Shown here piece by piece: positions 5,849-13,426 of a DNA stretch of 23,524 nt. Position 1 is the first letter of the stretch. Each line of letters opens with the position of its first letter. Under the pieces are notes generated by a model. It was not told the origin of the DNA, made no database searches, and was given only the letters and a program-made list of their open reading frames with translations. The position numbers and the translations under genes were made by a program. The stretch comes from Gammaproteobacteria bacterium (GTDB taxonomy: Bacteria; Pseudomonadota; Gammaproteobacteria; Eutrophobiales; Eutrophobiaceae): assembly GCA_016198885.1 (NCBI GenBank), contig JACQHV010000261.1, forward strand, positions 1-23,524, read 5' to 3'.

Positions 5849-7475
5849 TTTTTATACGCGGTACGGCAGACAATAATTTTTGTGTGTAGGGATGTCGCGG
5901 TTGATAAAGCACTTCATCAACATTTCCCTGCTCTACAATCTTGCCGTCGTACATGACAGCAACATAATGGGCGATGTATTCCACTACGCTGATATTGTGA
6001 GTGATAAAGAGATAGGCGAGGCCGAGCCGTTCCTGCAATTCCTTTAACAACTCCAGTATCTGGGATTGCACAGAAACATCCAGTGCGCTGGTGGGCTCAT
6101 CACAGACAATAAGCTTTGGTTCAACTGCGAGTGCCCGGGCGATACAGATGCGCTGACGTTGCCCACCGGAAAATTCATGCGGATAACGGTATTTATGTTC
6201 TGGTTTCAATCCCACCTGTTCGAGTAGTTTATCAACCCGCTGCATCCGTTCCCCCCTGTTTTTTCCTATTCCCTGTGCGAGCATTCCTTCTTCAACAATG
6301 TCCGCGATCATCATCCGGGGGTTCATCGAAGAATACGGATCCTGGAACACAATCTGAATATCTGAACGTTTACGCCGCAGTTCTTCTCCAGTGATTTGCG
6401 TCAATTCCCTGCCGTCGAACAATACACCGCCATCCGTCGGTCTAATCAATTGTAAAATGCCCTTACCCATCGTGGTCTTGCCCGAACCGGATTCACCGAC
6501 GATTGCCACTGTCTGGCCCTTGCGGATTTCGATGGTCACACCATCAACCGCACGCACATATCCGACTACTTTTTTAAACAGCCCTTTGCGGATGGGATAA
6601 TGCACCTTGAGATCATTCACTGTGAGTAACGGGCTGTCTGAGAGATGCTTGTTTTCCTTGCCCGATTCCGCCATCTCACGATTGCGTTTTTCCCTGCTTG
6701 GCAAGGCAGAAAATAAATGTCTGGAGTATTCGTGTTGTGGTGCTGCGAAAAATGCATCCCTGCTGTTGATTTCAACGATTTTACCCGCATACATCACGGC
6801 AACATGATCAGCAATCCCGGAGGTGACACCCAGGTCGTGGGTAATGAATAAAATGGCCATGCCAGTTTCCTGCTGCAATTTTTCCAGAAGTTGCAGGATC
6901 TGCGCCTGAATAGTCACATCCAGCGCCGTAGTTGGTTCATCCGCGATCAAAAGTTCAGGTTCACCCGCGAGTGCAATCGCGATCATGATGCGTTGTTTCA
7001 TGCCGCCTGAGAATTGATGGGGATATTCATCAATGCGCCGTTCCGCTTCGGGGATACCTACAGCATTCAACAGCTCAATCGTGCGGTCACGTTGTGCGCG
7101 TCCCTTGAGTCCCTTGTGACATTGCAGGGTCTCGCCGATCTGCTGACCGGCGGTCAGCACCGGATTCAGTGAGGTCTGGGGTTCCTGGAAAATCATGGCG
7201 ATCTTTCCTCCGCGCACATCGCGCATGGCATATTCGGGAAGTTCAAACAGGTTCTTGCCATTCAGTTTCACGCTACCGCTTTTAATTTTTGCCGCGGGTG
7301 GCAGGAGCCGCATGATGGAAAGCGCTGTAATCGACTTGCCGCAACCGGATTCTCCGAGCAGTACAAAAGTCTCGCCCTGACTGATTTTGAAATCTATACC
7401 ATCGACGGCGCGAATGGCATTCTCACCTTCTCCAAACCAGGTTTTAAGATTTTCCACTTCGAGCAATGTGGACAT
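5832..7475 (-). CDS. yejF: Peptide-type ABC transporter, fused double ATP-binding protein (YejF-like)
   Basis: This 547-residue protein has two complete ABC ATPase domains, as in YejF and DppD-DppF fusions. Domain 1 has Walker A GESGCGKS (41-48), signature FSGGMKQR (155-162), Walker B LLIADE (175-180) and switch H213. Domain 2 has GESGSGKT (327-334), FSGGQRQR (435-442) and LIVCDE (455-460). PQHEYSRHLFSALP and PRHPYTQKLLSAVP are the C-terminal oligopeptide-transporter motifs. It should energise import through the permeases at 15967-18364, yet lies about 8.5 kb downstream of them, after the fatty-acid genes. The ATG has no obvious Shine-Dalgarno sequence. Repeat-like sequences flank the gene on both sides, and its last codons lie in a heptad repeat. 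Transport of peptides or related compounds is inferred from family. Confidence 0.92.
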   Translation of the reverse strand: MSTLLEVENLKTWFGEGENAIRAVDGIDFKISQGETFVLLGESGCGKSITALSIMRLLPPAAKIKSGSVKLNGKNLFELPEYAMRDVRGGKIAMIFQEPQTSLNPVLTAGQQIGETLQCHKGLKGRAQRDRTIELLNAVGIPEAERRIDEYPHQFSGGMKQRIMIAIALAGEPELLIADEPTTALDVTIQAQILQLLEKLQQETGMAILFITHDLGVTSGIADHVAVMYAGKIVEINSRDAFFAAPQHEYSRHLFSALPSREKRNREMAESGKENKHLSDSPLLTVNDLKVHYPIRKGLFKKVVGYVRAVDGVTIEIRKGQTVAIVGESGSGKTTMGKGILQLIRPTDGGVLFDGRELTQITGEELRRKRSDIQIVFQDPYSSMNPRMMIADIVEEGMLAQGIGKNRGERMQRVDKLLEQVGLKPEHKYRYPHEFSGGQRQRICIARALAVEPKLIVCDEPTSALDVSVQSQILELLKELQERLGLAYLFITHNISVVEYIAHYVAVMYDGKIVEQGNVDEVLYQPRHPYTQKLLSAVPRIKTAGRR

Positions 7476-7563
7476 GATGGGTATTATTAACTCGTCAACT
7501 AACGATCATTTTCTTTAATTCCCCAAGATTCCTCACCAGTTCCCTCATTTTCATTCGGGACAG

Positions 7564-7612
7564 GGTTCGGAATGACAAAAAACTGTCATTTCGACCACAG
7601 GGAGAAATCTCA
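7564..7612. repeat. Intergenic hairpin repeat (TGTCATTTCGACC type)
   Basis: TTCGGAATGACA and TGTCATTTCGA arms (7567-7577 with 7584-7594) pair with one G-T, around the loop AAAAAC, followed by CCACAGGGAGAAATCTCAT. I recall this sequence type as a very common dispersed intergenic repeat in unrelated bacteria. No T tract follows on the minus strand, so it is not a standard terminator of the thioesterase transcript. Confidence 0.55.
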
Positions 7613-7628
7613 TATTTTCCATGAGCAA

Positions 7629-8030
7629 TCAATTTTCTGCCGGAACTTGCCGCGGCCTGCGATTCTCATCCAGCGCGACAAACGTGAGTTCCGCCTCTGT
7701 CACTTTGACTGTCTGTGGATTTGACGGATTACGTTGGGCATACACCTCGACCTTGACGGTTATTGAAGTATGTCCGACCCTGATCACATCGGCATAGCAA
7801 CTGATGAGATCACCGATAAAGACCGGTTCATGAAACTCGAATGAATTGACTGCGACGGTGGCCACCTTGCCTTTAGCACGCTCTACGGCAGCGATACTGC
7901 CTGCAATATCAACCTGCGACATGATCCAGCCACCGAAAATACTTCCTCCGGCATTGGCGTCTTTGGGCATTGCGGCAACGCGGATAGCGGGTTGTTGATT
8001 TGGTAATTGAACTTTATTTTTGATTTTCAA
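7629..8030 (-). CDS. Acyl-CoA thioesterase, hotdog fold (YciA-like)
   Basis: This 133-residue hotdog thioesterase has the YciA signature: AIRVAAMPKDANAGGSIFGG (residues 15-34) followed by WIMSQVDIAGSIAA, with the catalytic Asp in the VDIAG segment, then VAVNSFEFHEPVFIGDLISC and TSITVKVEVYAQR. Such enzymes hydrolyse acyl-CoA to free fatty acid and CoA in the cytoplasm. The start is TTG at 8030, overlapping the stop of the acyl-CoA synthetase in TTGA. GAAGGG lies about 8 bp upstream, and the next ATG is inside the conserved MPKDAN motif, so the TTG start is needed. Coupling to a synthetase that makes the very substrate this enzyme breaks down suggests control of acyl-CoA or CoA levels during overload (inference). 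Confidence 0.88.
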   Translation of the reverse strand: MKIKNKVQLPNQQPAIRVAAMPKDANAGGSIFGGWIMSQVDIAGSIAAVERAKGKVATVAVNSFEFHEPVFIGDLISCYADVIRVGHTSITVKVEVYAQRNPSNPQTVKVTEAELTFVALDENRRPRQVPAEN

Positions 8031-9865
8031 GTGCCATGCCCTTCATACATGCGTTCAATTTCAAGTGCATATTTCTCGCGTATTTTGTTTCTCTTGACCT
8101 TCAGTGTGGGTGTCAGCATATCATTTTCTATTGACCAGTGTTCACTGATGCAGATAACACGGCGTATCCGTGCATAACCGGGAAATATTTTCAATCTCCA
8201 GGAAATTCTCTCCAGCAATAATTCCTCGACATACCTGTCTGCCAGCGAATTTACTGTCATCTTATTTTTGATCACAAGTTTGTTCCACTTTTCTTTATTT
8301 AATACCGCAAGCGCCGTTAAATAGGGGCGCGCTTCACCAATCACCATAACGTGTTCGAATAAAGGATCCGTTTTAATTTCCTGCTCCATATCTCCCGGCG
8401 GGATCTTTTCCCCGGTAGCCATGACGATGATATCTTTCAGACGGCCGGTGATATAGATGTGTTGCCCGTCAATACGCGCTTTGTCTCCTGTATGCAACCA
8501 TCCATCTGCATCAATCACCTCCCGCGTACTATCCGGATAATTCCAGTACCCGAGCATGACTGAATCTGCCTTGACCAGCAGTTCATCGTTTTCTCCAATT
8601 TTTACTTCAACCCCGGGTAACGGCGGTCCGATACTCTCCGGGATATTGTTATCCACGCGATTGACGCTGACGACCGGGCTTGCCTCAGTCAATCCATAGC
8701 CCTGCAGGATCGGTATGCCAAGACCGATAAAGGCCTTGGCTATTTTCGGGGCCAATGCCGCCCCGCCACTGATCACGATCTTTAATCTTCCACCAAAACG
8801 GCTGGTTATCTTGTCCGCCACCAATCGTTTTAACAGCGGCCATAATAAAAATGCTGTGCGCTTTTTTCCGCGCCCTTGCAGATATTCATACCGGGACCAG
8901 CCGACATCAACTGTCAGATCAAACAATCTGATGAGATATTTTTTCTGTTTTTCCTCCAGTTGATGCCTGATGGAAGAATAGGCCCTCTCAAAGATCCTCG
9001 GGACACAGATGATCCCGGTAGGCCTGATTATTTTTAGATCATGCGAGAGCTCGGCAATACCGCGCGCATAGGCCACTGTTGCACCCGTCATCATGGGCAG
9101 ATAGTAACCTACCGTACGTTCCAGCATGTGTGACAAGGGAAGAAAGGAAAGGAATATTTCCTTGTTAGTCACAAGCACGGAACGTAATCCGTTGCAGGCA
9201 TTACTCAGGATATTTTTATGGCTGAGCATTACACCCTTCGGCCGTCCCGTTGTACCAGAGGTATAAACAATCGTCGCAAGTTCTTCTGGCTGGCTGTCTT
9301 TTTTACGGAGTTCTCCTCCTGCTTCCGGCAACCACGATTCAAGATTAATCACACGGGGATCAGAAACTTCACCGATATCCTTTATACAAACAATACGAGT
9401 TACTGTGACAAAATCCTGGGCTCTGCTTTTTATTCCCCAGAATTCCAGTCCGCCGATGACGAGGAGTTTTACCCCTGCATCACGCAGAATATATTCAACA
9501 TTATCGGCACGATCTTCGACATAAAGTGGTACAACAACCAGGCCTAGCCCTAGTGCCGCCTGATCCAGCATGACCCACTCACGACTATTAGGCACCATAA
9601 CTGCGACCCGGTCGCCTTTTGCCAATAACTCCTTTTCCATTGCCATTTGCCAACGGCTTACTTCATGGGCCATTACCAGCCAGGTAGTCTCCTTCCAGAC
9701 ACTGTTAACCGGATCAAAATATTTATAAGCGATCTGATGAGGCGAGCGCCTGACACGTTCGCGAAAAAGCCCTGCCAGTGTACGTGCCTCTTCAACAGAG
9801 ATAGTATCCGCTGGCAATACCACTTCCGGGACGGAACCATTCAATTGAAGATTATGCCCTGGCAC
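8027..9865 (-). CDS. Long-chain fatty-acid--CoA ligase (AMP-forming acyl-CoA synthetase)
   Basis: This 612-residue ANL-superfamily enzyme activates fatty acids to acyl-CoA via acyl-AMP. Visible motifs are the phosphate loop YTSGTTGRPKG (201-211), FLPLSHMLERT, the A5 motif GYGLTEASPVVSVNR, the A7-A8 region GWLHTGDKARID followed by GRLKDIIVMATGEKIPPGD, and a C-terminal subdomain ending in TPTLKVKRNKIREKY. The layout is of the FadD15/long-chain (FAA-type) class rather than classical E. coli FadD. The start is GTG at 9865, 70 bp after the FadJ-type gene, with a weak upstream GAGAG. No membrane segment is clear; such ligases act at the inner membrane. It supplies the substrate for FadE, FadJ and FadI encoded just upstream in the same direction. 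Confidence 0.92.
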   Translation of the reverse strand: MPGHNLQLNGSVPEVVLPADTISVEEARTLAGLFRERVRRSPHQIAYKYFDPVNSVWKETTWLVMAHEVSRWQMAMEKELLAKGDRVAVMVPNSREWVMLDQAALGLGLVVVPLYVEDRADNVEYILRDAGVKLLVIGGLEFWGIKSRAQDFVTVTRIVCIKDIGEVSDPRVINLESWLPEAGGELRKKDSQPEELATIVYTSGTTGRPKGVMLSHKNILSNACNGLRSVLVTNKEIFLSFLPLSHMLERTVGYYLPMMTGATVAYARGIAELSHDLKIIRPTGIICVPRIFERAYSSIRHQLEEKQKKYLIRLFDLTVDVGWSRYEYLQGRGKKRTAFLLWPLLKRLVADKITSRFGGRLKIVISGGAALAPKIAKAFIGLGIPILQGYGLTEASPVVSVNRVDNNIPESIGPPLPGVEVKIGENDELLVKADSVMLGYWNYPDSTREVIDADGWLHTGDKARIDGQHIYITGRLKDIIVMATGEKIPPGDMEQEIKTDPLFEHVMVIGEARPYLTALAVLNKEKWNKLVIKNKMTVNSLADRYVEELLLERISWRLKIFPGYARIRRVICISEHWSIENDMLTPTLKVKRNKIREKYALEIERMYEGHGT

Positions 9866-9935
9866 TTTTCAAAACACTCTCAAATTTGCATTCACTGTGA
9901 CATGAAAATACCACTGGCACAGGATGATGAAATGA

Positions 9936-11960
9936 TTAGTTCCAGCCGGCATCCGGTGAAAAACGATCACCATGTTTTTCTTTTAATTTGAGCAACTGAT
10001 CCTTAACTTCCTGCCTGCCGCGTTGTTCCATATAGTGCATCGGTCCACCGCGAAATGGTGCAAAGCCCGTTGCAAAGATCATACCTGCATCAAGGAGGTC
10101 AGTATCTGCAACGACACCTTCTCGCAGGCAGGCCATCGCTTCATTAATCATTTGCAGGATGAGACGATCGGTAACATCAGCAGCGGTAAGACTGGTGGCA
10201 TTTTTCCTGTTATAACGTGGTTTCCCATTATGGTATTCATAAAAACCTCGCCCACTCTTGCGTCCAAGATGACCTGCTGCAACCATCTTGCGCAGTTGAT
10301 CCGGTATGGTCATGTCCAGAGCTTCAGCCAGGATTTTTGCAACTGACAGGCAGATATCCAGACCCACGGTGTCTGCAAGTTCAATTGGCCCCATCGGCAT
10401 TCCAAAGGTTGTTGCAGCGCGATCAATTTCTTGCGCTGACACGCCTTCTTCGAGAAGTAGTACTGCCTCCATGAGATAAGGCATCAGGATACGGTTGACC
10501 AGAAAACCCGGTGAACTTTTCACCGGCAATGGCAGGCGATCGATTGTACGGCAGAATGCTGCTGCCTGATCCAGTATAACCTTGTCTGTTTTCTCTCCCT
10601 GAACGATTTCGATCAACTGCATCTTGGCCACAGGATTGAAAAAATGGATCCCCACCAGGCGGCCAGGCCGGGCCAGTGATTTTGATAACGCATCCAATGG
10701 AATACTGGACGTATTGGTGGCAAGCACAGCATTGTCCTTGAGTTTTGGCTCTATCTGATTATAAAGCGATTGCTTGGCATCAAGATTCTCGATGATGGCC
10801 TCAATAATGACATCTGCCTTTTCTACTCCCAGTCCCTTGTGATCGGGGATCAACCGATCCTGTGCCGCCTGAATCAGGCGTGGATCTTTGAGTTTCTTCT
10901 TATACAAGGAACCGGCGCGTTTCAGCGCCGGGGCAATATATTTTGGTTCCCGATCCTGTAATGTGACGCTTAATCCTCTTAACGCACACCAGGCAGCGAT
11001 GTCACCCCCCATAACTCCTGCGCCGATGACATGTACATGCCGCGGTTCAAATTCACTTGCATGGCCCAGAGATTTGAGCCGTTCCTGCAATAAAAATACC
11101 CTGACCAGATTTTTCGCCGCCGGTGTTGTAACAAGTTCTGCGACTGAATTGGCTTCCGCCCGTAACATCTCTCTTTCATCACCACTGTATTTTTCCCATA
11201 GGTTAATCAACGCATAAGGGGCGGGATAATGATCACGTCTGGCATGTTGATTCACCTGACTGCGCAGATATTTGGCCAGTTGTGGTCGGGCGAACCTGTG
11301 ATTGGCAAGCATTATCAGTTTGCCGGGTTTATGTTTTTTCGGGTGCTTACCAATCAATATTCTTGATGCGTTATTCAGATGTCTCTGCGGTACAATACGA
11401 TCAACAATACCGAGCTTCTTGGCGGTGCGTGCATCAACTGTGCGTCCGCTCAGCATCAGATCCATAGCCGCAGGTGCACCGATCAAACGCACCAGCCGCA
11501 TCGTACCACCCCATCCAGGATGAAAACCGAGCAATACTTCCGGCAGGCCAATACGTGTCTTTGGATCATCCAGGGCTATGCGATACCGGCAAGCCAGTGC
11601 AAGTTCAAGACCTCCACCGAGGCAGAATCCATGGATCTGGCTCAGGGTGGGGAAGGGCAACGCCTCCAGTTTATCAAAGATTGACTGTCCGAACTGAATT
11701 AATGCCAGGGCCTGTTCTTTTGTTTCAATGGCAGTGAATTCGTTAACGTTGGCGCCGGCAATAAATCCATTCTGCTTGTCCGAAAGGATAATTAGTCCTT
11801 TGGGATTTGTGTCTGGAAGATGTGAGAGGATGATATCAAATTCCTCAAACACTTCGCTTGAAAGGACATTAGTACTGCTGTCGTGTTTATCAAAATGCAG
11901 CCATGCAATCCCTTGTTGATCATTCTCCAGGCGCCAGTGTTGATATTTTTGTTTCGCCAT
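9936..11960 (-). CDS. fadJ: FadJ/FadB-type bifunctional enoyl-CoA hydratase / 3-hydroxyacyl-CoA dehydrogenase
   Basis: This 674-residue enzyme carries out steps 2 and 3 of beta-oxidation. The N-terminal crotonase domain has the oxyanion loop NGFIAGANVNEF (64-75), GFCLGGGLELALA with Glu119, and RIGLPEVLLGFHPGWGG with Glu141, matching the two catalytic glutamates of FadB. The second part starts with the Rossmann motif VHVIGAGVMGGDIAAWCALRG, then GIHFFNPVAKMQLIEIV with the catalytic His, and SSPGFLVNRIL; the C-terminal domain contains GPIELADTVGLD. It is about 40 residues shorter than E. coli FadJ. I favour FadJ over FadB because the partner thiolase is FadI-like. ATG at 11960 has GGAG 7 bp upstream. 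A 12-bp perfect inverted repeat lies just before that site. Confidence 0.93.
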   Translation of the reverse strand: MAKQKYQHWRLENDQQGIAWLHFDKHDSSTNVLSSEVFEEFDIILSHLPDTNPKGLIILSDKQNGFIAGANVNEFTAIETKEQALALIQFGQSIFDKLEALPFPTLSQIHGFCLGGGLELALACRYRIALDDPKTRIGLPEVLLGFHPGWGGTMRLVRLIGAPAAMDLMLSGRTVDARTAKKLGIVDRIVPQRHLNNASRILIGKHPKKHKPGKLIMLANHRFARPQLAKYLRSQVNQHARRDHYPAPYALINLWEKYSGDEREMLRAEANSVAELVTTPAAKNLVRVFLLQERLKSLGHASEFEPRHVHVIGAGVMGGDIAAWCALRGLSVTLQDREPKYIAPALKRAGSLYKKKLKDPRLIQAAQDRLIPDHKGLGVEKADVIIEAIIENLDAKQSLYNQIEPKLKDNAVLATNTSSIPLDALSKSLARPGRLVGIHFFNPVAKMQLIEIVQGEKTDKVILDQAAAFCRTIDRLPLPVKSSPGFLVNRILMPYLMEAVLLLEEGVSAQEIDRAATTFGMPMGPIELADTVGLDICLSVAKILAEALDMTIPDQLRKMVAAGHLGRKSGRGFYEYHNGKPRYNRKNATSLTAADVTDRLILQMINEAMACLREGVVADTDLLDAGMIFATGFAPFRGGPMHYMEQRGRQEVKDQLLKLKEKHGDRFSPDAGWN

Positions 11961-11974
11961 TGTTCACTCCGTTC

Positions 11975-12014
11975 ATCAGTTACACACCATCAAAATTACT
12001 GTTGTGTAACTGAT
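11975..12014. promoter_or_regulatory. 12-bp perfect inverted repeat between fadI and fadJ
   Basis: Arms ATCAGTTACACA (11975-11986) and TGTGTAACTGAT (12003-12014) pair without mismatch across a 16-bp spacer. On the minus strand the hairpin ends a few bases before the Shine-Dalgarno sequence of fadJ, so it could be an RNA element that sets fadJ translation or message stability, or a binding site for a dimeric regulator. Confidence 0.55.
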
Positions 12015-12023
12015 CAAAAACAA
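12008..12023 (+). repeat. 16-bp exact motif AACTGATCAAAAACAA, copy 1 (after fadI)
   Basis: The identical 16 bp occurs inverted at 13411-13426, overlapping the fadE stop codon. This copy overlaps the right arm of the 12-bp inverted repeat. Placement of both copies in the gaps downstream of two consecutive fad genes is suggestive, but chance cannot be excluded. Confidence 0.4.
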
Positions 12024-12028
12024 CTGTT

Positions 12029-13339
12029 TCAGGCAGCGTCCCGCTCAATCAACATTGCGCCACCCTGACCGCCACCAATGCAAAGTGATGCAATCCCCCT
12101 GTTCGCACCATTGTGTTGCAATACATGGCACAGATGTAAGACGATTCTCGCACCACTGACGCCGACGGGATGTCCCAGACTGATTCCACCCCCGTCTACA
12201 TTGAGCCGATCCTGATTGATTTCACCCATCGCTGTACGCATGTGCAATTCAGTCCGGCAATACTCCTTATCCTGCCATGCGACAAGACAGGCGAGGACCT
12301 GCGCTGCAAATGCCTCGTTAATCTCAAAGTAGTCGATATCTGAAATTTCCAGCTTCTGGCGTTTCATAAGCGGCGTCATTGCATGCACAGGACCGAGGCC
12401 CATCTGTTGTGGTTCGAGACCGGCCCATTCACTGTCAACAATTCGTGCCATTACGGGTAATTGATATTTTTTGACTGCCGGCTCACTCGCCAGAATGACC
12501 CACGCCGCACTATCTGTCACTTGTGCGCTGTTGCCTGCGGTAACAAGTCCAAATTCCTTGTCAAATACCGGTTTTAACTTGGCCAGTTTTTCCACCGAAC
12601 TGTCCGGCCGGACACCGTCATCCTGATCGTAAAATTTTCCCTGCCAGTCATAGATCACCTCGATCTCGGACAGCCGTCCTGCGGTAAAAGCCGCCGCCAG
12701 ACGTTGATGACTGCGGACGGAATAACTATCCATCATTTCACGCGTAACCCCAAAACGATGTGCAAGTACCTCTGCGGTCTGTCCCATTGATAATCCAACG
12801 ACCGGATCAGTAAGACCCCGAAGCAAAGCAATCACCGGTTTCAGCAAACCCGGCCGGAACTGTATAGCGGCCTTGAGCTTGGCACCGACATCACGCGCCA
12901 TGGAAAATTGACCTAACCACGTAACCATGGCCGTGCTGAACAGGAGTGGTGCATGACTCATGGATTCTGCTCCCCCGGCAAGTACTAGATCTGCATGTCC
13001 ACTGGCGATATCACGCGCGGCGCTGTCTATCGCCTGCATGCCTGATCCGCAATTGCGCTGCACCGTCCATGCCGGCACATACTTGCCGCATCCCAACCGT
13101 AATGCCACAACACGGGCAATATTGGCTTCATCAGGACCCGGCATGATGCAACCCAGTATTACTTGATCAATATTACCGGCTTCAAAAGGTTGGCGTGCAA
13201 GTAAAGGCCGGGCTGAATTGACGGCAAGATCAGAGGCAGAAAACGGTCCGGGAATCCCACGGGTCTTGAGGCACGGGGCACGGCTGCCATCTACGATATA
13301 GACAGTACGTCCTGTTTTTGTTGCTCTTGTCTCAGACAT
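12029..13339 (-). CDS. fadI: Acetyl-CoA C-acyltransferase (3-ketoacyl-CoA thiolase), FadI-like
   Basis: This 436-residue thiolase catalyses the last step of beta-oxidation, cleaving 3-ketoacyl-CoA with CoA to acetyl-CoA and a shortened acyl-CoA. The nucleophilic Cys97 lies in VQRNCGSGMQAIDSA; IDYFEINEAFAAQ is the second thiolase motif; the catalytic His lies in GGGISLGHPVGVSGAR; and the second cysteine lies in ASLCIGGGQGG near the C-terminus. The length matches FadI of E. coli (436). ATG at 13339 has only a weak Shine-Dalgarno sequence, in AT-rich DNA. It is followed after 68 bp by the FadJ-type gene, the usual fadI-fadJ order of the FadIJ trifunctional complex, and preceded by fadE. Confidence 0.94.
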   Translation of the reverse strand: MSETRATKTGRTVYIVDGSRAPCLKTRGIPGPFSASDLAVNSARPLLARQPFEAGNIDQVILGCIMPGPDEANIARVVALRLGCGKYVPAWTVQRNCGSGMQAIDSAARDIASGHADLVLAGGAESMSHAPLLFSTAMVTWLGQFSMARDVGAKLKAAIQFRPGLLKPVIALLRGLTDPVVGLSMGQTAEVLAHRFGVTREMMDSYSVRSHQRLAAAFTAGRLSEIEVIYDWQGKFYDQDDGVRPDSSVEKLAKLKPVFDKEFGLVTAGNSAQVTDSAAWVILASEPAVKKYQLPVMARIVDSEWAGLEPQQMGLGPVHAMTPLMKRQKLEISDIDYFEINEAFAAQVLACLVAWQDKEYCRTELHMRTAMGEINQDRLNVDGGGISLGHPVGVSGARIVLHLCHVLQHNGANRGIASLCIGGGQGGAMLIERDAA

Positions 13340-13410
13340 AATATTGTATATTCTTTATTACCTTATTTGCAGGTTTACATCATCCTGCATAACTCTTTGA
13401 CAACTGTAAA

Positions 13411-13426
13411 TTGTTTTTGATCAGTT
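13411..13426 (-). repeat. 16-bp exact motif AACTGATCAAAAACAA, copy 2 (at the fadE stop)
   Basis: On the minus strand the TGA of fadE (13423-13421) lies within this motif. The fadE-fadI gap to its left also holds a 6-bp inverted repeat, TGCAGG/CCTGCA (13368-13373 with 13384-13389). See copy 1 at 12008-12023. Confidence 0.4.

Noticed and set aside
11282..11737. Several overlapping plus-strand open frames inside fadJ
   Set aside because: They lie opposite the crotonase domain, whose catalytic motifs are intact. They have no ribosome binding sites of note or recognisable domains.
13340..13420. Internal promoter for fadI (TTGTCA with TGTAAA at 18-bp spacing on the minus strand)
   Set aside because: Both hexamers are poor matches and the region is AT-rich, so such pairs are expected by chance.
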